DNA from: CAYPZL01 sp964415045
GTDB lineage: Bacteria > Planctomycetota > Phycisphaerae > Sedimentisphaerales > Anaerobacaceae
Length of the DNA stretch: 63,859 nucleotides
Direction: 5' to 3'
Assembly: GCA_964415045.1 (NCBI GenBank)
Contig: CAYPZL010000008.1
Location: 1-63,859, forward strand
The position numbers and the translations under genes were made by a program. Of the stretch, positions 50,092-59,281 are shown in pieces. The first letter of the stretch is position 1; each line of letters begins with the position of its first letter. The notes under the pieces were generated by a model, which was not told where the DNA came from, ran no database searches, and saw only the letters and a list, made by a program, of their open reading frames with translations.

Positions 50092-52818
50092 TTAGTCGTT
50101 CGCGATCACGCGGGCCTCGGCCCAATTGCCCAGGGCCTTTTCGCCATGGAAGACCAGCATCAGGCACTGCACGTCCTGCAACTCGATGTCGATCTCCTTT
50201 GCGGCGGAGTCTTTCGTCATCTTGCCGCTGTCCCACAGGACCTTATTGGCGAAGAAATCCTCGTTGTACACGCGGAATCGTCCCTCGGTGTCTTCGGGGG
50301 AGGATTCGTCCATCGCCACGATTGCCCGGAAACGGTCGGCCCGGCCCGTGACCTTGAACATCACGGCGCATTTGCCCTTAACGCCCAATCCTTTACTGAA
50401 ATTCCGACCGGCGATCCGGATCGGATGTCCACCAAAGGTGGCGTCGTAGACGGGCGCGTTGCCCGCTTTCCAGATGTAGTAGAGATCGCTCAGGTACGTC
50501 TGCCCCGGGCGGGTCACCGTGTATTTCTCGAGCGGCATCGGCCGGGGCGCAGGCAAAGGCGATCCGGGCCGGCCCACTTTGATCATGCGGTGCTCGTGCT
50601 GGCCGAGGTCATGGGCCGTGAAGGAATCCTCGAATTCCCCGAGGTCTTTGCGTGCCCAGAGATCGCGTACGGGTTGTTTGCCGGCAAGGCCGATCTTCTC
50701 CCATGGCACGGTGATGTCCGCTTTCTCGCGTCCCTTGTTCAGGAGCAGCACGGCCGTCGTTCCGTCCGACAGTGGCTTGTTATACACCTCACGGCCATCC
50801 TCCTCGAAGATCCTATATCCCTGAATGCCGCGTGGGTCCTGATTGACGGCGATCAGTTCGGGGGCCGTCAGAGTGTCTTGCACGTCCTTGCTCATCGTGC
50901 GGAGGTCGTTGCCTGCCATGAGGGGGGCGGCGAGAATGCACCACAGGTTAAACTGCGCCCGGTCGGCAACCTTTTGCTTTTCTCCTTCCATACCTCTGAG
51001 GTTGCCCACTTGCAACATGTCCGGATCGTTCCAATGACCCGGTCCGGCGAACTGCCAGAGTCCGTTGAAGGCCGGATGAATCGCCCGGCTCCCGGCGGAG
51101 GTTTCCGCACAGGCGTAGATCGAACCCATCCATGGGTAGATGTCATTCGAAGTTCGCCACAGTTGGGCCCATTCCTTTCCGCCCCACGCCCAGGCGGCGT
51201 TCCCGAAATCCGAGATGCTCAACACGATCGGTCTGCCCGTGGCCTGGATATGCGTACGGTAGAGAGCGTAGTCCTCCGTGCTCATTCTTCCGTTGCTCTC
51301 TGCGAAGCAGCTGTCCAGCTTGATGTAGTCGACGCCCCACTCGGCGAAGGTCGCCATGTCGATCTGTTCGTGCCGAAAACTACCGGGCAACTGCTGGCAT
51401 GTCATCCGCCCGCGATCCTGGTAGATGCCGTACTTCAATCCCTTGCTGTGAATGTAATCGCCGATGGCCTTCATGCCGCTGGGGAACTTGTTGGGGTCCG
51501 CGACCAGGCGGCCGTCCTGGTCCCGCTCCGGGGCCATCCATGCGTCGTCGAGAACCAGATATGTGTAGCCCGCGTCCCGCATGCCCGAGGTCACCATCGC
51601 GTCGGCGATCGCCTTGATCTTCTCCTCGTCGATCTCTTTCTCAAAGGCGTTCCAACTGTTCCAGCCCATGGGCGGCGTCAGGGCAAGGCCGGAGTCGGCA
51701 TACAGCGCCTTTGCCAGAGCATACCCGACGAGGGAATACGTTGTCGCCGAGCCGTTGTAGTGGCAGTACCAGTGACCGCCCAGTCGCAGGTACTCATCGT
51801 TGAGTTCCTTGGTGGGCAGATGGTTGTCCTCCGTATCCTGGATGCCCTTCTTCCGCTTCTCCCTCCGGTACGCGTCACTCATTCGGCGAAGCTCCTCCAG
51901 GCGCGTGTCCCAGAAGTCGGCCGTCGGGACAAAAGTCACGTTTTTCAGCGAGTTGTCTTCCACCACGGCCCTTTGCGCCCGGCGAAAGGCCATCATGGCG
52001 CAAGCTTCGCGGTCGTTCGGGTTTTTCGCTCGCCTGGCGATCTCATGTCCACCGACGCTCATCTCACCGATGACGATCGGCATCTCAGGTGCGTCGAGGT
52101 CCCGGCGCAAGTCCCGCAGCATGGCGGCGAGATTGTGCGGGTAGCGTTCGATGAGACCCATGCCGACGCGCTTGCCGTCCAATTGGAGATGCCACTCGCA
52201 GAAATCGTTCCAGCCCTGGAACCAGGCCATGCCGGCGATCTCGTAGCCCTGCCCCTCGTATCCGGGAACGACATCCGCGATGTTTGCCAGGCACTCCTTG
52301 ATCTCGGCCACCATCTTGTCGTAGAAATAGCCCGGCTTGAGATGGTCGTCTCGCTGCAGGATTCGCTTCTCCTCCCAGGTCATCTCGCCGGCGCCGGGCG
52401 AGCGGAAGTCGCACCACACGCTCTTGCCGCCCCAGGCGGTCTTGATCAGCAGAACCGGTTCGTCGTACGCCTCGCCCATGACAACGCCGAACATTAGCTC
52501 GGGACCGATCTCATTGTCCCCATACCCCCAGCCGACGGTAAGGGGACCGCTCTTGCTGTCCTTGGCCTGCCACGCGATCGTCACGTCGTCACGAACTGCC
52601 CAGGAGCCGTCGGCGTTCTTCAGCTTCCTCAGCAGGTGCCCGTATTCCGGGTGCGCGCCGAGATGATCGAGACTGCGGAGCTGGCCGTGACCTTCCATGT
52701 TGGATTGTCCGGCAAGGAGAAAGACCTTGACCTTCTTTTCGGCCGTCCGGGCCGGGGACGGAAATCCCAAAAGCAGGGCGGCGACGATCAACACCAGTGT
52801 CACTCGGTACTCTTTCAT
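50092..52818 (-). CDS. SASA-type carbohydrate esterase / GH27 alpha-galactosidase fusion with NPCBM domain
   Basis: The 908-residue secreted enzyme has three parts. After a signal peptide, an SGNH/SASA sialate-O-acetylesterase-like domain (about 28-370) contains FLLAGQSNMEGHG with Ser39, LLIKTAWGGKS and a C-terminal GGHWYCHYNG His. A GH27 domain (about 378-755) has LTPPMGWNSWNAFE, LVLDDAWM, nucleophile Asp502 in DYIKLDSCF and acid/base Asp598 in GPGHWNDPDML. A final NPCBM carbohydrate-binding domain (about 770-905) contains IRIAGRNFSKGLGVKGKCAV. It should remove acyl groups and alpha-galactosyl (or N-acetylgalactosaminyl) units from one decorated glycan. It probably has its own promoter. Confidence 0.92.
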   Translation of the reverse strand: MKEYRVTLVLIVAALLLGFPSPARTAEKKVKVFLLAGQSNMEGHGQLRSLDHLGAHPEYGHLLRKLKNADGSWAVRDDVTIAWQAKDSKSGPLTVGWGYGDNEIGPELMFGVVMGEAYDEPVLLIKTAWGGKSVWCDFRSPGAGEMTWEEKRILQRDDHLKPGYFYDKMVAEIKECLANIADVVPGYEGQGYEIAGMAWFQGWNDFCEWHLQLDGKRVGMGLIERYPHNLAAMLRDLRRDLDAPEMPIVIGEMSVGGHEIARRAKNPNDREACAMMAFRRAQRAVVEDNSLKNVTFVPTADFWDTRLEELRRMSDAYRREKRKKGIQDTEDNHLPTKELNDEYLRLGGHWYCHYNGSATTYSLVGYALAKALYADSGLALTPPMGWNSWNAFEKEIDEEKIKAIADAMVTSGMRDAGYTYLVLDDAWMAPERDQDGRLVADPNKFPSGMKAIGDYIHSKGLKYGIYQDRGRMTCQQLPGSFRHEQIDMATFAEWGVDYIKLDSCFAESNGRMSTEDYALYRTHIQATGRPIVLSISDFGNAAWAWGGKEWAQLWRTSNDIYPWMGSIYACAETSAGSRAIHPAFNGLWQFAGPGHWNDPDMLQVGNLRGMEGEKQKVADRAQFNLWCILAAPLMAGNDLRTMSKDVQDTLTAPELIAVNQDPRGIQGYRIFEEDGREVYNKPLSDGTTAVLLLNKGREKADITVPWEKIGLAGKQPVRDLWARKDLGEFEDSFTAHDLGQHEHRMIKVGRPGSPLPAPRPMPLEKYTVTRPGQTYLSDLYYIWKAGNAPVYDATFGGHPIRIAGRNFSKGLGVKGKCAVMFKVTGRADRFRAIVAMDESSPEDTEGRFRVYNEDFFANKVLWDSGKMTKDSAAKEIDIELQDVQCLMLVFHGEKALGNWAEARVIAND

Positions 52819-52941
52819 AGTTTTCTCTCTTTTCGATATCTCTTCTTCTGCATTTCAAACGACATCGACGGTACCTATGTCGGTCTATTGCGGGTCGCGT
52901 CGATCAACCGGACAGGGAGAACTATTGCAACCGGTCAAAAC

Positions 52942-52971
52942 ATAATTCGAGCTCCTACAACGGCTTGTCAA
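52942..52971 (-). promoter_or_regulatory. candidate promoter of the esterase/galactosidase gene, in the 52819-53365 spacer
   Basis: TTGACA (52966-52971), an 18-nt spacer and AATTAT (52942-52947) on the minus strand, about 120 nt upstream of the start. The rest of the 547-nt spacer holds no credible gene or repeat. Confidence 0.45.
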
Positions 52972-53365
52972 TTCATATGGCGAATGCCGAGGCGATCCAG
53001 GGGCCGCCACTCCAACGTTACCCGTTCCGCCCGGACTATCCCAGGGCGTTTCGCCTGTCATTTTAACCGCAATACGAACAAAATGGTACACACCACTTCA
53101 CTGGATTATCCTCCCGGTGAAGCATTTGGCATCAGGACGTCCTTGCAGGGGAGCGCTGTGTGTCACGAACCATGAGCATTTGCGGCACGTGTGAAAGAGA
53201 GAAAGGCCGAAAGCGAGTCTCCCGTCGCCGCTCGACGACCGGGAGATTCGCGAAGTCATGTCGGAACGGGTGAAGTGCTGTGGCCAGTACTTGATGTGAC
53301 AGTCACGCTACATCAGCGATTGTCCGTTTCGGTCCACGATTCGGTCATACCGAAAGAACTCTCTT

Positions 53366-54151
53366 TCAATTGACATAGCCCAGCTTGCCCCATATTCCTT
53401 TCTGCACCCACTGCAGATCCTCCAGGCCCTCGTCGGTCCTCGGGGCAAACGAGCCGACCCACGTTCGCACGTTGTTTCTTCCCTGCTGGATGGTCTCGAC
53501 GCCTTTCCACTTGTGGTAGCCGGAGTGTCCGTCCGCGTAGGCGAAGTTGGTTCCGTCCCCATGCCGGGTAACCGGCTGGTCCCACCAGGCGGGGCCGGTG
53601 TACTGGGTCGCGTACGCATCGGGGCTCGAGAGGCCCTCGTCGATGAAAATGAGTCGCTGGGCCGGCTGCGGGACTTGCAGCCTCCTCTTGAACTGAGGAC
53701 TGGCGTTATTGTTTATGGATCGCCCATTGCTGGAAATCATCATCGCGTAGGTCATCATTTCGCCGCGGTATCCCGTGGGGCATTTGTACAGTTTGATCTC
53801 CCTGACGTAGGGCCACAAGGCGCCGACCTGGATTCCCGCGATCTGATTCTCTCGGGGCCAGGTGCCGCCCTGGTTCCAGTCGGCTGCCCACGTCTGGCCG
53901 ACCCAGGGTGGTCCATACTCGCCTCTCCATGAATTCTCGGGGCCCGCCTCGCAGTTCACGAGCCTGTCGTCGTTGTTATCGGCGTACATAATCCACGCGA
54001 GCTGCAGTTGTTTGAGATTGCTCAGGCAGGCAGCCCGCTGGCCTTGCTCTCTGGCTCTCTTGAGGGTCGGCATGAGGATGGCCATCAGGATGGCGATGAT
54101 CGCGATCACGACCAGCAGTTCGATGAGGGTAAATCCGTTTCGCTGGTTCAT
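53366..54151 (-). CDS. prepilin-type N-terminal cleavage/methylation domain protein
   Basis: The 261-residue protein starts MNQRNGFTLIELLVVIAIIA, with Gly-1 and Glu+5 intact. It continues ILMPTLKRAREQGQRAACLS and NLKQLQLAWIMYADNNDDRL, then a WPREN/CPTGYRGEMMTYAM region and the TNFAYADGHSGYHKWKG box near the C-terminus, as in other planctomycete prepilins. ATG at 54151 gives the normal five-residue leader. It follows the LamG gene with a hairpin between them, mirroring the 21.1-24.8 kb pair. Confidence 0.9.
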   Translation of the reverse strand: MNQRNGFTLIELLVVIAIIAILMAILMPTLKRAREQGQRAACLSNLKQLQLAWIMYADNNDDRLVNCEAGPENSWRGEYGPPWVGQTWAADWNQGGTWPRENQIAGIQVGALWPYVREIKLYKCPTGYRGEMMTYAMMISSNGRSINNNASPQFKRRLQVPQPAQRLIFIDEGLSSPDAYATQYTGPAWWDQPVTRHGDGTNFAYADGHSGYHKWKGVETIQQGRNNVRTWVGSFAPRTDEGLEDLQWVQKGIWGKLGYVN

Positions 54152-54233
54152 AACAGACTCCAACCACAAAGGGCCACGTGCCTTATAGGCCGTGTTCCCT
54201 GGAACGTCATATGTTCCATACGGCAACAGCAGT

Positions 54234-54259
54234 GGCTCCGGCGCGGTTCCGCCGGAGCC
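54234..54259. repeat. hairpin between the LamG and prepilin genes
   Basis: A 10-bp perfect stem (54234-54243 with 54250-54259, GGCTCCGGCG) has a 6-nt loop. No U-run follows on either strand, so it is more likely an mRNA-stabilising or attenuating hairpin than a terminator. Confidence 0.5.
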
Positions 54260-54278
54260 GCCGCTGGCCGTTATTATA

Positions 54279-57062
54279 TTACGGTCTGGTCAGCCGGACG
54301 TCGTCGATCAGAATCATGCCGGCGCCGCCCGGGGCCGAAGCGGCACGGTTGCCGGTGCCGATGCACATCTTCTTGACCGCCGTCAACGTTACGCCGGCGT
54401 CGGAGACGCTGCTCAGCGGAATCTTCCACTCGGTCCAGTCCGTCGTCGTGACAACCGTCGCATCCGAATGGGTGAGAACGGCGAGATTCCCGGCGGTATC
54501 CTGGACCACCACATACAAAGGCGCTGCCGCGTTGTCGGCCGCGCCCCGGACGAACAGCACCAGGTCCTCAACGCCTTCGGCGGTCCAGTTCTGAGTCGTC
54601 GCCCATGTCCGCTCTGCTTCGGAGTAAGACGGCGCGAAGCTGTTGTCGTAGTACAGCGGCATGGCCTTGCCGCCGCCGTGCACGTCGTCGGTCTCCACGA
54701 TGGTGCGGCCGAAGTGCGGACTGGCCACGCTCCAAATGTCGTGGCCGACCACGGCGCCGCTGCCGTTGCCCCGATGGCCCGGTTCCGGCAGCGTGTAGCC
54801 GACGCCGTCGACCCACACCTCGAAGAGCCGGGAGCCGACCTCGTTGGTATAGCTCTCGAAGTCATCCACGATCAGATAATTCGGTATCGTGAACGTCCAG
54901 ACGTTGCCGGGATGCACGGTCCCGTCGGCCTCGACCTCGTCGATACGCCAGTAGTAGACGCCCCCGCCGAACTCGACCAGCCCGGCCAGCGAGAAGCTGG
55001 TGCCTGGCTGGTTGCCCTGGAACTCGGGCGCGTCTTTGTCGGCCCCCGCTACCGCGGCTCGATCTGGGCCGAAATACACGTCATGCGAAACCGCCGTATC
55101 GCCGGCGCTCCAGGTCAGCGCAGTCGCATCGCGCACGTCAACCGTAGCGCCGCGCGACGGCTGCGGATTCCAGGCCAGCAGCGGATCGCCGCGCATCAAC
55201 TGTTGCACCTCCTCGGCGCTCAGGGTCCTGTCGTAGATGCGGACATCCTGGAGGACGCCTTCGAAATACGGCGGGGCCGAATCATTGGAGAAGCCGACGT
55301 TGACCCGCTCCTGCCAGTCGAAATCGGAGGCGGCCTTGGTCCCACTGGCTTGCAGGACGCCGTCTACGTAGAGCTTCTGGCCGGCGATCGATGCGCCGTA
55401 GGTGTACACCACGTGGTGCCACTGTCCGTCGGCAAGGTTCAAGCCGGCGCTTTCAATCTCTTCGGTATCCCAGAGCCGGATCTTTATGTTGCCGCCGGTC
55501 AGGTAAACGTGTCGGTCATTGCCGCCACCGCCCAGATCGTCTTGCACCACGGTCATCAGCCCGCCGTCGGCGCTGGTCGTCTTGAACCAGAACGCGGCGG
55601 CGTATTCCGTTTCCGACACATCCAGCACAACGCTTACGTAATCGTTCCTCCCGTCGAAGGTCAGAACGCCGTCGATCCACTGCGGATCACCGCGCAGGCT
55701 CCCGTGATTGCCGTGGCCGGACCAATCCACGGCCGTGCCCCCCACACCCTCGCCCAGCGTCCACCAGAGCGTCAGGTTCGGATCCTCCGCCAGCGGTATC
55801 TCGGGTAGCGTCGTGAAACTCCAGGTCTCGCCCGTAACCGTGCCGGTCATGGTAAACTCATCGACGCGCCAGTAATAGGTCATGCCGGTCTCCAGCGTCC
55901 CGGGATCATAGAGCGCGTCGGCGATCATCCACCCGCCAGTCACGGCGCTATTGACCTCGTCAAAGTTCTCACCGAAGTAGACGGTGTGGAACAGCGTTCC
56001 CATACCGATTTGCCAGGTGAGAACCTGATCGGTGAGGACGTACTTGCCCCCATCGGCTGGGGTCGGGGCCCAGGCGCCGGCTGGCTGGACCCAGAAGCTC
56101 CAGACGTCGCCTTTCCAGGGGCTGTCCGGGTGGGCTTCGTCGACCTCATCCACGCGCCAGTAGTAGGTCTGGCCCGGAACGAGCCCGCCGGGATACGGAC
56201 CGTCGGGGGCTACCAGGGTTATGCGGGTCTCCGTCGTGGGGATCGCTTCCACGAGACCGTCGTTGACGTCGTCGAAGTTTTCGCCGATGTACACGTCGTG
56301 CGAGACCGCGAAATCGCCCGCGCGCCACTCAAGCACAACGGAGGTCTGACCGAGCATCGTTCCGTTCGCGGGCTTCGGGCCGAAGGCAAACGGGAAGGGT
56401 GCCTCGGTCATCATCGCGTCCAGCTCGGCTTCTGTCAATTCCTGGTCGTAGATCCGAACGTCGTCGATGATCCCGGGAAACCAGCCGAAAGCACCGCCCG
56501 AGTTCGAGCCGATGTCGTAGCGATCGCCGTCGGGCCACATCGTTGCCACGCTTCCGGCGGTTCCCTCTTCCTGCGCATTGACGTACACTCGAACCGGACC
56601 GTTATTCGTCGCCGAGACGGCCACGAAATACCAGTTGCCCGCTTCGACCTGGGTCGTCCCGAGCGCCGTTTGCGCCGCGCCGTCCCAGACGTAGTGCTCG
56701 AACTGGCCCGAGCCGGCGATACGCATCTGGTGCGACCAGTGCGTAGTGGTCCCGCTGGGGCTGGTCCGCACCACAATGCTGGCCGGCTCGACCCGGTCGG
56801 GCATGACCCATGCGGTGATGGTGTAGGCGTCCAGATTCTCCACCATGACCTCGACGTAGTCGTCCACGCCGTCGAAGCGGATCGCCTGCTCGATTCTACC
56901 GTTCACATAGTCCGGAGAGCCACCGAAGAATGTGCCATTCGCCGAGCCCGCTACGTCGTTGACGTGCCCGTCGAAGGGCCAGTGCCCGAACGGCTCGGAC
57001 GCACGCGCCGTCAGACCCAGCACTACCGTCAAACAGATTGGGAACATCAGTTGCTTGTACAT
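54279..57062 (-). CDS. secreted two-LamG protein with Fn3-like modules and C-terminal DDFESYT module
   Basis: The 927-residue protein has a signal peptide (MYKQLMFPICLTVVLGLTARA). The first LamG domain opens FGHWPFDGHVNDVAGSANGT. Two or three Fn3-like modules (YYWRVDEVDEAHPDSPWKGD, YYWRVDEFTMTGTV) follow, then a second LamG domain (LTLWWTLGEGVGGTAVDWSG, VQDDLGGGGNDRHVYLTGG) and another Fn3-like module. The last 200-residue module starts VDDFESYTNEVGSRLFEVWV and includes VGHDIWSVASPHFGR, KAMPLYYDNSF and GMILIDDVRL. The same end module occurs in the protein at 60380-63379. ATG at 57062 has an AAAGGAGG site and starts the signal peptide. Surface glycan binding is the likely role. Confidence 0.88.
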   Translation of the reverse strand: MYKQLMFPICLTVVLGLTARASEPFGHWPFDGHVNDVAGSANGTFFGGSPDYVNGRIEQAIRFDGVDDYVEVMVENLDAYTITAWVMPDRVEPASIVVRTSPSGTTTHWSHQMRIAGSGQFEHYVWDGAAQTALGTTQVEAGNWYFVAVSATNNGPVRVYVNAQEEGTAGSVATMWPDGDRYDIGSNSGGAFGWFPGIIDDVRIYDQELTEAELDAMMTEAPFPFAFGPKPANGTMLGQTSVVLEWRAGDFAVSHDVYIGENFDDVNDGLVEAIPTTETRITLVAPDGPYPGGLVPGQTYYWRVDEVDEAHPDSPWKGDVWSFWVQPAGAWAPTPADGGKYVLTDQVLTWQIGMGTLFHTVYFGENFDEVNSAVTGGWMIADALYDPGTLETGMTYYWRVDEFTMTGTVTGETWSFTTLPEIPLAEDPNLTLWWTLGEGVGGTAVDWSGHGNHGSLRGDPQWIDGVLTFDGRNDYVSVVLDVSETEYAAAFWFKTTSADGGLMTVVQDDLGGGGNDRHVYLTGGNIKIRLWDTEEIESAGLNLADGQWHHVVYTYGASIAGQKLYVDGVLQASGTKAASDFDWQERVNVGFSNDSAPPYFEGVLQDVRIYDRTLSAEEVQQLMRGDPLLAWNPQPSRGATVDVRDATALTWSAGDTAVSHDVYFGPDRAAVAGADKDAPEFQGNQPGTSFSLAGLVEFGGGVYYWRIDEVEADGTVHPGNVWTFTIPNYLIVDDFESYTNEVGSRLFEVWVDGVGYTLPEPGHRGNGSGAVVGHDIWSVASPHFGRTIVETDDVHGGGKAMPLYYDNSFAPSYSEAERTWATTQNWTAEGVEDLVLFVRGAADNAAAPLYVVVQDTAGNLAVLTHSDATVVTTTDWTEWKIPLSSVSDAGVTLTAVKKMCIGTGNRAASAPGGAGMILIDDVRLTRP

Positions 57063-57196
57063 GGTCGTCCTCCTTTGAGAAAGTGCCCCGCGATTGTTGT
57101 GTCCCCTTCCGCCGTCCGAGCAAGTACTCTCACAAAAGTCACCCTGGGATCTCCAACGTACGTTCATGAACAGTACTCCTGCACCTTGCGGTGTTT

Positions 57197-57225
57197 ATCA
57201 TAGCATAAAGCACCGTCCGATTCAA
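57197..57225 (-). promoter_or_regulatory. sigma70-like promoter of the two-LamG gene
   Basis: TTGAAT (57220-57225), a 17-nt spacer and TATGAT (57197-57202) on the minus strand, about 135 nt before the start at 57062. Confidence 0.55.
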
Positions 57226-57355
57226 ATGCTCCTCATTATTGACGCGACCCCCGTTGAGAGGCCCGAAGCGGCTGTTTTCAGCGCACAGGGAGAGAACGCT
57301 CCCTGGCGAGAACCTGTCATCAGAATTGACTACGCGAAATAGGTAGTCACCACAA

Positions 57356-57385
57356 TTGCCCCGGTTGCCCTCGGGACGATAGAAT
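57356..57385 (+). promoter_or_regulatory. sigma70-like promoter of the orphan AAA ATPase gene
   Basis: TTGCCC (57356-57361), an 18-nt spacer and TAGAAT (57380-57385), about 50 nt upstream of the first possible start codon. Confidence 0.5.
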
Positions 57386-57441
57386 CGAAGGCGCCTTTGC
57401 GAGGCATCACGAAACGTGAACTTCGTTAGGCTGTGGTTTCG

Positions 57442-58839
57442 ATGTTTGGGGGATGCCAGGTCGATATGGGTGGTATGAACACAGGCGAGGCGGGGAGCAC
57501 GCTCGGTGAAGCGGAAGCCCGGGAACTGGCGAGCCGGGCGGGAGCCGTATTTCAGCCGCGGGCCCCGATCATTACCGCCGAGTCGTTCGCCGGGCGATGG
57601 GAACAGCTTGCAACGGTGTCTGATTCCGTCGCGCAGAGGGGGCTGCACGTCGTTGTCTTTGGTGAGCGCGGCGTGGGAAAGACTTCTCTGGCCAATGTCA
57701 TTGGGCAGTTGCTGCGTGCGATGGAGGAAGGGGTCGTCGGGAACAACGGCGGCCCGCACCTCTTTGTCAAAGTCCATACTCACATTGGGGATTCGTTTGC
57801 CAACATCTGGCGGCGCGCCTTCGATGAGGTGTACTGGCACCGGGACAAGCCGACAACGCGCTTCAGTTACGAGATTGTAAGAGAGCTTATGACGATGAGG
57901 GAGGCGTTGAATATCAGCGAGACCCCCTCCATCGACGAGGTCCGCAGAACCCTGGCGATCCTGAAGCGATCGGTCTTCGTCTTCGATGAGTTTGACCGGG
58001 GTTCCCTGGCGGTCAAGAAAGCGTTTACGGATCTCATCAAGGCCTTGTCCGATTACGCCGTTGACGCGACGGTGGTTCTGGTCGGGGTATCCCACAGCAT
58101 CGATGATTTGGTGCGTGACCACACGTTGATCGCGCGGTCCATCGTGCAAGTGCATCTTCCCCGCATGGCGGAATGCGAATTGCGAAACATACTCGATAAG
58201 TCGTCCGCAGCGCTAGATGTCGAGTTTTCGGCCGAGGCGGCTTCATTGATTGTAAACCTGTCTCAGGGGCTGCCCCATTACACGCACTTGATGGGGCTGC
58301 ACGCCACCCGAGAGGCCGCCAAGCGGCGGTCTCGGCGCATTGAGCCCTGTGACGTGCACGCCTCTTTTTGCGGGGTAGTGAAGCACACCATTCAGAATCT
58401 TCAGGAAAAGTATTCGTGGTCCGTTCGCAGCGTGCGCAGAGACGCTTTGTACCGGCACATCATACTGGCCTGCGCATCGGCGGCGTCCACCGCGGAACAC
58501 ACGGTGGGGTATTTCCACCCCGCCGAGGTGCTTCGTCCCATTCGAATGATGCTGAAACGCCCGAACGTCGGGACGGCCACCTTCCAGAGGCACCTCAACG
58601 AGTTCTGCGAGGAAGCTCGAGGTTCCGTCCTGGAACGGTCCGGGAGCCCCCGGGCATATCGATATCGGTTCCGAGACGCTTTGCTGGTGCCTCTGGTCTT
58701 CATCCAGGCCGTGTCGGAGGGCCTCATTGACGCGTCCGAGCTGGCGGCTTTGACGGCGCGTCAATGGCGTCCGCCCCTTCCGTCGCGGGAGGCGGAAATG
58801 CGTTCCAGCGAGTTGGTGGACGAAGATGCGGCGCCGTAA
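57442..58839 (+). CDS. orphan AAA+/ORC-Cdc6-like P-loop ATPase
   Basis: The protein is about 465 residues. Walker A is GERGVGKTS (about 74-82) and Walker B is VFVFDEFDR (about 178-186). A sensor-like strand VVLVGVSHSIDDLVRDH precedes HLPRMAECELRNIL, a typical ORC/Cdc6 or MoxR-like lid region. The C-terminal 120 residues look helical or winged-helix (FQRHLNEFCEEARGSVLERS, YRYRFRDALLVPLVFIQAV). It is cytoplasmic, with no signal. It could be a replication/partition-type ATPase, a STAND-like switch, or a defence ATPase; no partner gene adjoins it. The start is unclear: GTG 57433, ATG 57442 and ATG 57475 are all open and lack strong ribosome sites. It is isolated between surface-protein genes. Confidence 0.75.
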   Translation: MFGGCQVDMGGMNTGEAGSTLGEAEARELASRAGAVFQPRAPIITAESFAGRWEQLATVSDSVAQRGLHVVVFGERGVGKTSLANVIGQLLRAMEEGVVGNNGGPHLFVKVHTHIGDSFANIWRRAFDEVYWHRDKPTTRFSYEIVRELMTMREALNISETPSIDEVRRTLAILKRSVFVFDEFDRGSLAVKKAFTDLIKALSDYAVDATVVLVGVSHSIDDLVRDHTLIARSIVQVHLPRMAECELRNILDKSSAALDVEFSAEAASLIVNLSQGLPHYTHLMGLHATREAAKRRSRRIEPCDVHASFCGVVKHTIQNLQEKYSWSVRSVRRDALYRHIILACASAASTAEHTVGYFHPAEVLRPIRMMLKRPNVGTATFQRHLNEFCEEARGSVLERSGSPRAYRYRFRDALLVPLVFIQAVSEGLIDASELAALTARQWRPPLPSREAEMRSSELVDEDAAP

Positions 58840-58949
58840 AAAGTTAGCCCGGTTTCGCATAGAGTTCCCATAATTCCCGACCTCGTGCCATCGGAGTGCA
58901 CGTCGCGGAAGAAACTGCAAATAGAGCGGCGGGGCACGGGCGGTCCGTA

Positions 58950-58978
58950 TTGACATTTACCGACAAATAAGGTACACT
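58950..58978 (+). promoter_or_regulatory. sigma70-like promoter of the PEP-CTERM-like gene
   Basis: A perfect TTGACA (58950-58955), a 17-nt spacer and TACACT (58973-58978). The transcript would carry a leader of about 300 nt before the ATG at 59282. Confidence 0.65.
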
Positions 58979-58984
58979 CAATAC

Positions 58985-59281
58985 GGATCATGGGAAACCG
59001 GGGGGGGTACGATTGGGGTGATTGCGAATCTCGTCTTTGCCTTAGCGGACACGTTGTCCACCTGTGATTTCGCAACGGTGCACTCTGTGTGTTTCACCGG
59101 CGCGGGGCGTGCATGCGGTACGGCGGACGAGTCTCTGCCTGCACTCACATTGCCAGCCGGCGGGGATACCGCGGAGGCCTGTGATCCGGCCGGTAATCAT
59201 TCGGGGCCCGGCGCGTGGCTGTTCGGCTCCGGGGAAAGAAGGGAGGGCAAAGCCGGATTCTTGTTGAAGTAGGGGGGTCCA
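58985..59281 (+). other. long 5' leader of the PEP-CTERM-like gene containing an 84-codon ORF
   Basis: Between the promoter and the gene, a GTG-started frame (59018-59272) encodes 84 residues, including MIANLVFALADTLSTCDFAT, and ends 9 nt before the next ATG. It has six Cys codons and little GC3 bias. I recognise no riboswitch fold. It could be a translated leader, a structured regulatory RNA or chance. Confidence 0.3.

Noticed and set aside
49996..52497. 833-codon plus-strand frame opposite the SASA-GH27 fusion
   Set aside because: The minus strand has complete catalytic motifs; the plus frame has none.
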